A stretch of 64,000 bases of DNA from Lysobacteraceae bacterium PS02065 (GTDB taxonomy: Bacteria > Pseudomonadota > Gammaproteobacteria > Xanthomonadales > Rhodanobacteraceae): positions 1-64,000 of the forward strand of contig JASCPI010000019.1 of assembly GCA_029959555.1 (NCBI GenBank), in the 5' to 3' direction. The first letter of the stretch is position 1. The number at the start of each line of letters is the position of its first letter. The position numbers and the translations under genes were made by a program. This document shows positions 53,666 through 61,731 of the stretch, in pieces. The notes beneath the pieces were generated by a model. That model did not search any database, was not told the DNA's origin, and saw only the letters and a program-made list of their open reading frames with translations.

Positions 53666-54664
53666 ATGGAAAGGCACCGGAGGCCTCCCGTGATCGGCAC
53701 GAACAGGATCGTCATGCGCGTGGTGCTCGTGGCCGGCGCGGTCGCGCTCGGCGTCTGGGCCGGTCGGGCCATGTCGCCCGATGTCGCGATGCCCGAGGCC
53801 GGACCTGCTCCCGCGGCATCGGCTTCACCGCGCGAACCTGCGTCCGCACCGGCGGCGCCATCAGGTGTCGCGAAGGCAGCGACCTTTCCGGCGCTGCCGC
53901 CCGCCGACGTGGCGATCGCGCCGTGGATCGACGAACTGACCGCGCGTGCACGACGAGGCGATACCGGTGCCGCGATGCGGCTCGCGGCTGATCTGTTGCG
54001 CTGCGAGGGATGGCGGCCGTCCGCTCCGGACGCCGCGGCGCTCGCCACCCGTTACGGCAGATTGCCGTGGCAGCCGGTCGACTACACACGGCCCGCATCC
54101 GGCTGGACGTCCGAGGCCCATGCGCGCGCGTGGACGCGGAATCGCAGGGCCGTTCTCGACCGCGTCTGCCCGGGCCTCGACGACACGATGACGGCACAGG
54201 CCGGCGAATGGCTGCTGCACGCGGCACGCCTCGGCGATACGGACGCGATGGTGTGCTACGCGATCTCGCCCGATGCCTTCGCGAAGCCGGTCCTGTCGGA
54301 TCGCTGGGTGCAGTGGACCCGACGTTGGCGCAACGAAGCGCTGCCGATGATGATGCGGGCGTACGAGGCAGGTGATCCGCGGGCGCTCGAAGCACTGGGA
54401 TGGGCTTACGGATCGGCGCGTGCGCACGGTTTGGCGATGTCGCCGTTCGCTGCCCTCGTCGAGCCCGATCCCGTGCGCGGCACGGTGTACGGCGAGCTCT
54501 ACATGAGGCTTTTCCCGGGCCAGGAGGATCTTCCCCCGCCCGCCTGGACGGGACTCGATGCGTCACAGGCACGCGAGGCCGCCGCGCTGTTCGAGCGCGA
54601 GCGTCCACGTTTCGCGGGTCGAACGCTGCTGCCGCCGTGCTCCGCGCTCACGTGGTTCCGCTGA
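53666..54664 (+). CDS. Membrane-anchored Sel1-like protein, paralogue A2
   Basis: A 332-residue second copy of the A protein: membrane helix near residues 17-35, Pro/Ala linker, LPPADVAIAPWIDELTARARRGDTGAAMRLAADLL, then AARLGDTDAMVCYAISPDAFAKPVLSDRW. Compared with A1 it has an insertion of about 25 residues after the first repeat. Starts at 53552, 53666 and 53714 are possible; 53666 is a compromise. The stop overlaps the ATG of the next gene. Confidence 0.78.
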   Translation: MERHRRPPVIGTNRIVMRVVLVAGAVALGVWAGRAMSPDVAMPEAGPAPAASASPREPASAPAAPSGVAKAATFPALPPADVAIAPWIDELTARARRGDTGAAMRLAADLLRCEGWRPSAPDAAALATRYGRLPWQPVDYTRPASGWTSEAHARAWTRNRRAVLDRVCPGLDDTMTAQAGEWLLHAARLGDTDAMVCYAISPDAFAKPVLSDRWVQWTRRWRNEALPMMMRAYEAGDPRALEALGWAYGSARAHGLAMSPFAALVEPDPVRGTVYGELYMRLFPGQEDLPPPAWTGLDASQAREAAALFERERPRFAGRTLLPPCSALTWFR

Positions 54665-55455
54665 TGGGTCGCGCGACCCTCGGCGTCATCGGGGTGGCGT
54701 TCCTGCTCGGTATCGGCTGGAGCGTGACGCGCCATGAGAACGCATCGCCTCTCCCGATCACCGCCGCCGCGCCGAGTGGTCACGCGGAGGTCGCACCGGT
54801 GATGGACGACGTCCGATCCGGGCCGCTCCCCACGAAGGATGCGGACACCGCATGGAGGCGCGTGACGTCATCGATCGCCTGCCTCGGCTCTGCTGGCAGT
54901 GGGACCGTCGCGACCTTCGTGGTCGACCGCTCAGCGGGCCCGATGCGTCGCGATCCCGATGCCGAGGGCTCGCCGTGCGAACACGGGCCGTTGCGCGACT
55001 GGCGCACGATCCAGCGCGAACTCGAGCGCGCGGCGCGACTCGGATCCGTCGAGGCGAGGTTCGCGTACGCATCGGATCCGCTGCTTCTCGAGGAACGCAG
55101 GGCCGCCGACGTCGACGCGTGGGCGAGCTGGCGCGAGCATGCCCCGGGCTACCTCGACGAGGCGATCGCCCGCGGTGACGCCCGTGCAGCCGTCCTCGTC
55201 GCGATCACCCGTGACCCTGCGGCCTGCGACGGCGTCTCCGGCGATCCCCGATGCAGGGGGCGACCGGCCCTCGCCTGGATCCTCGGCCCCGACCCCGGCG
55301 AGGCGTTCGTGCACTACCTCGTCGCACGCACGCTCGGGGACACGTCGCGCCTGGTCGACGAGCGTCTCGTCACGCTGGGAGCGCAGCTCGAACCTGCCGA
55401 AGTGGACGCGGCGCAGGCGCGCGCGCAGGAGATCCTCGGTCGAGCACGGCCGTGA
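54664..55455 (+). CDS. Membrane-anchored Sel1-like protein, paralogue B2
   Basis: A 263-residue second copy of the B protein: membrane helix at residues 3-20, then LERAARLGSVEARFAYA, YLDEAIARGDARAAVLVAITRD and RLVDERLVTLGAQLEPAEV. Its pairing with A2 copies the A1-B1 arrangement including the start/stop overlap. The function of the whole set is unknown. Confidence 0.8.
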   Translation: MGRATLGVIGVAFLLGIGWSVTRHENASPLPITAAAPSGHAEVAPVMDDVRSGPLPTKDADTAWRRVTSSIACLGSAGSGTVATFVVDRSAGPMRRDPDAEGSPCEHGPLRDWRTIQRELERAARLGSVEARFAYASDPLLLEERRAADVDAWASWREHAPGYLDEAIARGDARAAVLVAITRDPAACDGVSGDPRCRGRPALAWILGPDPGEAFVHYLVARTLGDTSRLVDERLVTLGAQLEPAEVDAAQARAQEILGRARP

Positions 55456-55555
55456 TCGGCGGGTGCGACGCCGATGGCCGGCAGCCGACTCCGACCGCGC
55501 CGCGCCTTTCGTGAACTCTGTTCTTCCGGGTGTGACGGGACCGGGTATCCGCCCC

Positions 55556-56416
<861 letters not shown>

Positions 56417-56671
56417 ATGATCGACGCCCGCAACCTCGACGAGCTCGCCCGGCGCCTCGCCGGCCTCGTGCCCGCCAACCTGCGCGAGGCGCGTGACGAC
56501 CTCGCCGCGAACTTCCGCGCCACGCTGCGCAGCGGCCTGCGCGAGCTCGACCTCGTCACGCGCGAGGAATTCGACGTCCAGCGCGCCGTGCTGCTGCGCA
56601 CGCGCGAGAAGATCGAAGCCCTCGAACGCCAGGTCGCCGCGCTCGAGGGCGCGGCGCCACCGGCCGGCTGA
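56417..56671 (+). CDS. ubiK: Ubiquinone biosynthesis accessory factor UbiK
   Basis: An 84-residue BMFP-type protein. The N-terminal amphipathic helix (LDELARRLAGLVPANLREARDDL) and the C-terminal coiled coil (FDVQRAVLLRTREKIEALERQVAAL) match UbiK/YqiC, a trimeric membrane-binding helper of the Ubi complex. It lies 31 bases before comM/yifB. Confidence 0.92.
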   Translation: MIDARNLDELARRLAGLVPANLREARDDLAANFRATLRSGLRELDLVTREEFDVQRAVLLRTREKIEALERQVAALEGAAPPAG

Positions 56672-56702
56672 CCCGCCGCGCCATGGACACGGACGTCCAT
56701 CG

Positions 56703-58202
56703 ATGAGCCTCGCGGTCGTCTACAGCCGCGCCCAGGAAGGCGTGGCCGCACCGCTCGTGACCTGCGAAGTGCATCTCTCGGGCGGCCTGCCCGGCACCTC
56801 GATCGTCGGCCTGCCCGAAACCGCCGTGCGCGAGGCGCGCGACCGCGTGCGCGCGGCCATCCTCAACACCGCGTTCGAGTATCCGCAGCGCAAGGTGACG
56901 GTGAATCTCGGTCCAGCCGACCTTCCCAAGGACGGCGGCCGCTTCGACCTGCCGATCGCGCTCGGCATCCTCGCCGCCAACGGCGGCCTGCCGCGCGAGG
57001 CGCTCGAGCAGCGCGAATTCCTCGGCGAACTCGCCCTGTCGGGCGAGCTGCGGCCCGTGCACGGCGTGTTGCCGGCGGTCGTGCGCGCGACGCGGGCCGG
57101 ACGCTCGGTGGTTGTGCCGCGCGCCAACGCGGCCGAGGCCGCGCTCGTCGCCGACGCCGACGTACGCAGCGCGGACAACCTGCTCGAGGTCTGCGCCCAC
57201 CTGTGCGGGCGCATCGAACTGCCGCGCGCCGAACCCATGCCGGCCACGCCGATGCCCGCGGGCGAACCCGATCTCGCCGAAGTGCGCGGCCAGGCGCATG
57301 CGCGGCGCGCGCTCGAGATCGCCGCGGCCGGCGCGCACAACCTGTTGTTCGTCGGACCGCCCGGCACCGGCAAGACCATGCTCGCCTCGCGCCTGCCGGG
57401 CATCCTGCCGCCACTCGCAGAACACGAAGCGCTCGAACTCGCGACCGTGCGATCGGTCGCCGGCCTCGGCAACGAGGCGCACGAATGGACGCGCCGCGCG
57501 TTCCGTGCCCCGCACCACACGGCATCGGCGGTCGCACTCGTCGGTGGCGGTTCGGTACCGCGCCCCGGCGAGGTCTCGCTGGCCCACCACGGCGTGCTGT
57601 TCCTCGACGAGCTGCCCGAGTTCGACCGACGTGTGCTCGAGGTGCTGCGCGAACCGATCGAATCGGGGCGCATCCTGATCTCGCGCGCAGCGCGTCATGC
57701 CGAGTTTCCGGCGCGTTTCCAGCTCGTCGCGGCGATGAATCCCTGCCCGTGCGGGTACTCGGGCGACGCGGAAGGCCGCTGCCGCTGCACGCCCGACCAG
57801 GTCGCGCGCTACCGCGGGCGCATCTCGGGGCCGTTGCTCGACCGCATCGACCTCAAGCTCGAGGTGCCGCGCGTGGATCCGGTCGAACTGCGCACGAGTG
57901 CCGCGGGGGAATCCTCGGCGACCGTGAGGGAACGCGTGAGCGCCGCGCGGGAACGTGCACTCGCACGCGCCGGCAAGCCCAACGCCTGGCTCGGCAACCG
58001 CGAGACCGAGCGCGACGGCGTGCTCGAGGCGTCCGAGCAGGCCTTCCTCGACCGCGCGATCGAACGCCTGCGCCTGTCCGCGCGCGCCTACCATCGCGTA
58101 CTGCGCGTCGCGCGGACGATCGCCGACCTCTCCGCGAGCACGCGCATCGAGGCCGTGCACCTGTCCGAAGCGATCCAGTATCGCCGCCTCGATCCATCGT
58201 GA
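56703..58202 (+). CDS. comM: YifB/ComM family Mg-chelatase-like AAA+ ATPase
   Basis: A 499-residue hexameric helicase that promotes branch migration in natural transformation. The N-terminal Lon-S5-like domain (about 1-180: LPGTSIVGLPETAVREARDRV, NLGPADLPKDGGRFDLPIALG) is followed by an AAA+ domain with Walker A GPPGTGKT, Walker B LFLDELPEF, and a zinc-like segment NPCPCGYSGDAEGRCRC. The C-terminal lid domain is complete. ATG 56703 is chosen; the frame extends upstream into ubiK. Confidence 0.94.
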   Translation: MSLAVVYSRAQEGVAAPLVTCEVHLSGGLPGTSIVGLPETAVREARDRVRAAILNTAFEYPQRKVTVNLGPADLPKDGGRFDLPIALGILAANGGLPREALEQREFLGELALSGELRPVHGVLPAVVRATRAGRSVVVPRANAAEAALVADADVRSADNLLEVCAHLCGRIELPRAEPMPATPMPAGEPDLAEVRGQAHARRALEIAAAGAHNLLFVGPPGTGKTMLASRLPGILPPLAEHEALELATVRSVAGLGNEAHEWTRRAFRAPHHTASAVALVGGGSVPRPGEVSLAHHGVLFLDELPEFDRRVLEVLREPIESGRILISRAARHAEFPARFQLVAAMNPCPCGYSGDAEGRCRCTPDQVARYRGRISGPLLDRIDLKLEVPRVDPVELRTSAAGESSATVRERVSAARERALARAGKPNAWLGNRETERDGVLEASEQAFLDRAIERLRLSARAYHRVLRVARTIADLSASTRIEAVHLSEAIQYRRLDPS

Positions 58203-58253
58203 ACGCGCGCGGCGCGGCGCTACAATGCCGGCCCGCCGCCTGCCCGTGCGCCC

Positions 58254-59300
58254 TTGTCCTCGACCGCCGCCCCGTCTCCGATCTCCGTCTACGGGGCGAC
58301 TCGCCGCCTCGTCGAGCATGCCGTCGAGCTCGGCGGCAAGGGGATCGACTGCGCGCTCGCGATGATCGTCGACACCTCCGGCGCGTGCTATCGCGGGCGC
58401 GGCGCGATGGCGCTTCTCGATGCCGAGGGCGTGCGCGAAGGGGCGCTGACCCCGGACCTGCAGCAGGCCGCCCTGCTCACGGCTGCGCGCGACGTGCTCG
58501 CGAACGGGCGCGCGATCGAACTGCCGCTGGTCGCCGCGACGGCGAGCCGGACACTCGAAGCGAGCGGGCGCGCCGCGCTCGCGAGCGCACGCACGTTCGT
58601 GCTGCGCCTGCCCGCCGACGGCTCCCCGCTGCGGGAAGCGCTCGCGACGGCGGCCGAGGCGAGTGCCTGGTTGCGCCTGCGACTCGACACCGGTGCCGAC
58701 GATGCCGGCCGCACCGGACTCGGTCGCGGCGAGGCGCGCATCGGTTCGCGCATGTTCGCGTTCGATGCGCGCGGCGATGCCCTCGCCGTGTCGATGCCGT
58801 TCACGCGCCATGTCGGCCTCGCGCTCGCGCCGCCACCGCGTCTGCTGCTCACCGGTGCCGCACCCGAGACCGCGACGCTTGCGCGCCTCGCGCGCCTGCT
58901 CGGCTGGTACGTCGACCTCGTCGAGCACCGCGTCGAAAGCCTGCCCGAGGCCATCACACGCCACGTCGATCGCGTCCACCCGATCGTGCCCGAAGCCTTG
59001 CCACGCCTGCTCAGCGAGCGCCACTTCGATGCGACGGTCGCCTGCAGCCACGATTTCGCGATCGACCTGCAGCACCTGCGCCATCTCGCCGGCGCCGGCA
59101 TCGGCTACGTCGGCCTGCTCGGCTCGCCGGACCTGCGCGACGCGATGCTGTCGGAGCTCGGCGACATCGTCGCGACCCAGCTCGAACCGCGCCTGTACGC
59201 ACCGGCCGGCTTGCGCTTGGGTGGCGAAGGACCCGAGGCGACCGCGCTCGCGATCATCGCGCAGCTGCAGCACTACCTCGCCTATGACGCGCTCGCCTGA
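58254..59300 (+). CDS. XdhC family molybdenum-hydroxylase accessory protein
   Basis: A 348-residue XdhC/CoxI protein that inserts sulfurated molybdenum cofactor into xanthine-dehydrogenase-type enzymes. The N-terminal domain (CALAMIVDTSGACYRGRGAMALL) and the C-terminal Rossmann domain (PRLLLTGAAPETATLARLARLLGW, CSHDFAIDLQHL, GIGYVGLLGS) are present, although the first motif has GACYRG where a CxxxPG-like form is common. TTG 58254 is the only plausible start. No hydroxylase subunits are in view. Confidence 0.9.
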   Translation: MSSTAAPSPISVYGATRRLVEHAVELGGKGIDCALAMIVDTSGACYRGRGAMALLDAEGVREGALTPDLQQAALLTAARDVLANGRAIELPLVAATASRTLEASGRAALASARTFVLRLPADGSPLREALATAAEASAWLRLRLDTGADDAGRTGLGRGEARIGSRMFAFDARGDALAVSMPFTRHVGLALAPPPRLLLTGAAPETATLARLARLLGWYVDLVEHRVESLPEAITRHVDRVHPIVPEALPRLLSERHFDATVACSHDFAIDLQHLRHLAGAGIGYVGLLGSPDLRDAMLSELGDIVATQLEPRLYAPAGLRLGGEGPEATALAIIAQLQHYLAYDALA

Positions 59301-59895
59301 CGACGACGCGCCGCGGCACGGCGTGATCGTGCTCGCGGCGGGATCCTCGTCGCGCCTCGGCCGACCGAAACAGCTCGTCACGGTCGAGGGCGAACCGCTC
59401 GTGCGTCGCGCCGTGCGCTTCGCGCTCGCGACCTCACCCCTGGATGCCGTCGTCGTGACCGGCGCACACGTGGAAGGCCTCGACCAGGCGCTGCACGGGC
59501 TCGCCGTGCGCCACGTGCGCTGCGGCGACCACGCACAAGGGATGTCGGCTTCGCTGCGCACCGGCCTCGCCGCGCTCGCGCCGGGCTGCGAAGCCGCACT
59601 CGTCGTGCTTACCGACCAGCCCGCGCTCGATGCGGCCCACCTCGCCGCACTCGTCTCGGCGTGGCGGCTCGCACCGGTGCACGCGGCGGCCAGCGGCTAC
59701 GCCGACACGCTCGGCGTGCCGGCCGTGCTGCCGCGTGCATGGTTCACCGACGTTGCCACGCTGCAAGGCGACCGTGGCGCGCGCGATCTGCTGCGGGCGC
59801 GCCGTGCGGAGGTCGAGATCGTCGCGGCGCCTGCGCTCGCTGCGGATCTCGACACGATGGGCGATCTCGCGCACTGGGGTGGCCACGCGGACTAG
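59284..59895 (+). CDS. MocA-like molybdenum-cofactor nucleotidyltransferase
   Basis: A 203-residue MobA-fold enzyme with VIVLAAGSSSRLGRPKQLV at the start (nucleotide binding), GMSASLRTGLAAL and VVLTDQPALDAAHL. It should transfer CMP to molybdopterin, as MocA does for hydroxylase cofactors. It overlaps the XdhC gene by 17 bases, the usual pairing for maturation of aldehyde or xanthine oxidoreductases. Confidence 0.92.
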   Translation: MTRSPDDDAPRHGVIVLAAGSSSRLGRPKQLVTVEGEPLVRRAVRFALATSPLDAVVVTGAHVEGLDQALHGLAVRHVRCGDHAQGMSASLRTGLAALAPGCEAALVVLTDQPALDAAHLAALVSAWRLAPVHAAASGYADTLGVPAVLPRAWFTDVATLQGDRGARDLLRARRAEVEIVAAPALAADLDTMGDLAHWGGHAD

Positions 59896-59957
59896 CCACT
59901 CACGGGGTGTGCTGCGGGCAGGCCATCACGGCCGTCCAGGTATCGACGTCGGACGAT

Positions 59958-60046
59958 GGCGGAATCCGCTGCGCGGGTTCCTCCCTACGAAAGCGGCGGC
60001 GCGTCGGCATCACGGGTAGGGCGGAACCGCCGCAGGCGATTCCGCC
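59958..60046. repeat. GGCGGAATC hairpin repeat, copy 4
   Basis: GGCGGAATCCGCTGCGCGGG... (59958-59988) pairs with GGTAGGGCGGAACCGCCGCA... (60014-60046). The two arm types are in swapped order compared with the copies at 7155, 7318 and 44627. It again lies between convergent genes. Confidence 0.82.
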
Positions 60047-60089
60047 GTGCAAGGGTGCCGCCGGCACGACGGCCGACGCGGCCTTCGTC

Positions 60090-61271
60090 TCAGCCCGTCC
60101 CGCCATGCGGCCACACGCTGCACAACGGATCGAACTCGACTTCGGTGACCATCTCGCCGCGCCAGCCGAAGCCGCACACGGCGACGACACCCTCGAGCAT
60201 CGGGTCGAGGCCGAACGTCGCCTCGATGTCACGTTCGTTGACGGCAGCCGTGATGAACGCGGCGAGACCTCGTTCGGCCGCGGCGAGGTACATCGCCTGC
60301 GAGAGATGCCCGGCATCGAGGATGACCGCGCGCCAGGCCTTGGCGTGGTTGCGGTACTTCCAGAACGTGCGACGGAAGCGGCTCGCGAGCACGACGACGA
60401 CGTGCGCATCCATGAAATGACGCTGGCCCGCGACGAGTCGCAACGCGAGGGACGCCGTCTCGTCGGCCGGTACGGCGCCGAGCGGCTCGAGGGCGTGGTC
60501 GACCGGGTGATAGTGGTACAGGCCGGGCGCGACGCCGTCGACGTTCTGCACGAGCAGGTAGGCTTCGGTCGGATGCAGGCCGCCGGCCGACGGCACCGCG
60601 CGCTTCATCACCGCGATGCCGGGCTGCTCGCTCACGGCGCGCGCACCGAACGCGCGGAACAGGGTCGCTTCGAGGTCGGCACGCGACAGCGGACGGGAAC
60701 GGTCGTAGTTGCGGCAGGTGACACGCTGGCGGATCAGGGCTTCGAGAGGCGTGTCCCCGGGGCGTTCGAGCGCGATGCGATCCGCGGCCTCGACGCGTTC
60801 GCGCACGAGCGACTCGGGCGGGCCGAGGCGCTGCAGGAACGGCCGGTCGGTCTCGCGGCCGAAGCGACGCTCGGCTTCGAGCGTGTCGACATCGCCCCAG
60901 CGCGTATGGCGGTGCGTCGTCGCGGCGATGCCGCGCCAGTGGCTAGCGCGCACGTCGTCGTCGCGCCGGCGCACATCGCCATGCGCCTCGTCGTCGCCGA
61001 CGAGCAGCCCCTTCGCGAGCAATCCGTCGATCAGGCCGCGATCGTGGCGCGCGACGAGCTCGTCGAACGGCGTCCACTGCTCGACCGGCACCTCGCCGAG
61101 CAGCGCGACCTCGGCCGCGTCGAGCACGAACTCGTCGTCGAGATGCGCCGCGAGTGCAACCCACTCGCGCACACCGTCCAGCCCGGTACCTCCCTGCAGC
61201 AGCCTGGCGAGATCGAAAGCGAGACGCTCGCGCGGTTCGACGACGACGGCGGCGCAACGACGGACCTGCAT
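60090..61271 (-). CDS. SagB-like dehydrogenase of a peptide-modification (RiPP) locus
   Basis: A 393-residue protein. Residues 1-160 form a helical N-terminal region of unknown role; residues about 175-385 are an FMN nitroreductase-fold domain with the SagB-type motifs RQRVTCRNYDRS (181-192), PSAGGLHPTEAYLL (227-240) and LYHYHP (251-256). SagB-type enzymes oxidise azolines to azoles in thiopeptides and microcins. The overall form matches the 'putative peptide maturation dehydrogenase' family I remember from this group. No YcaO cyclodehydratase is in view, so its substrate bond is unclear. It is divergent from the precursor gene across 157 bases. Confidence 0.85.
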   Translation of the reverse strand: MQVRRCAAVVVEPRERLAFDLARLLQGGTGLDGVREWVALAAHLDDEFVLDAAEVALLGEVPVEQWTPFDELVARHDRGLIDGLLAKGLLVGDDEAHGDVRRRDDDVRASHWRGIAATTHRHTRWGDVDTLEAERRFGRETDRPFLQRLGPPESLVRERVEAADRIALERPGDTPLEALIRQRVTCRNYDRSRPLSRADLEATLFRAFGARAVSEQPGIAVMKRAVPSAGGLHPTEAYLLVQNVDGVAPGLYHYHPVDHALEPLGAVPADETASLALRLVAGQRHFMDAHVVVVLASRFRRTFWKYRNHAKAWRAVILDAGHLSQAMYLAAAERGLAAFITAAVNERDIEATFGLDPMLEGVVAVCGFGWRGEMVTEVEFDPLCSVWPHGGTG

Positions 61272-61428
61272 GGGCTGGCTTTCCGGTGATGGAGTTCTGC
61301 TAGCCTACGTAGCGCCGAAGGGGGGCGGCAAGTCGCTGCGGCATCGTGGCCGGGCACTCCCCTGTGAACACCAGCGCCCATCGCGTCGTCGACGGACGAC
61401 GCGCTCCATCACTTCCAGGGGAGTCATC

Positions 61429-61731
61429 ATGAGCACCACTCGCCTTCCTCGCGAGCACGAACTCCAGTTGCTGCACAAACTGTCCACCGATGACGACTAC
61501 AGGGCCCAGTTCGCGAGCGACCCCGTCCAGTCGCTGCGCGACATCGGCGTGAGCGACGAGCATCTGGCTTCCGCCGGGCTTTCGACGCTGCAGCCCGGGG
61601 AGCTCGCGGACAAGTCGACCATCGCGGCAACGCATGCGCAGCTCGATGCCGGAGCGGTCACCGATACCTGCTGCATGGTGTTCCCGTTCCTGCGCCTCGA
61701 CTACGGTACCGGCGGCGGATCCGCGGACTGA
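61429..61731 (+). CDS. Putative RiPP precursor peptide, nitrile-hydratase-type leader
   Basis: A 100-residue peptide. Residues 1-60 resemble the nitrile hydratase alpha-subunit leader (HELQLLHKLSTDDDYRAQFA, DPVQSLRDIGV). The C-terminal 30 residues are different in character: LDAGAVTDTCCMVFPFLRLD and a Gly-rich end, with adjacent cysteines at 81-82, the likely modified core. No Gly-Gly cleavage site is obvious; LDAG at 72-75 is a candidate. AGGGGAG lies five bases before ATG 61429. Its last 31 bases overlap the 3' end of the opposite cyclase gene. Confidence 0.82.
   Translation: MSTTRLPREHELQLLHKLSTDDDYRAQFASDPVQSLRDIGVSDEHLASAGLSTLQPGELADKSTIAATHAQLDAGAVTDTCCMVFPFLRLDYGTGGGSAD

Noticed and set aside
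56556..59561. Minus-strand open frame of 1001 codons opposite comM and xdhC
   Set aside because: Antisense shadow of G+C-rich genes with strong family matches; Arg/Ala/Gly/Asp-rich low-information translation and no start signal.
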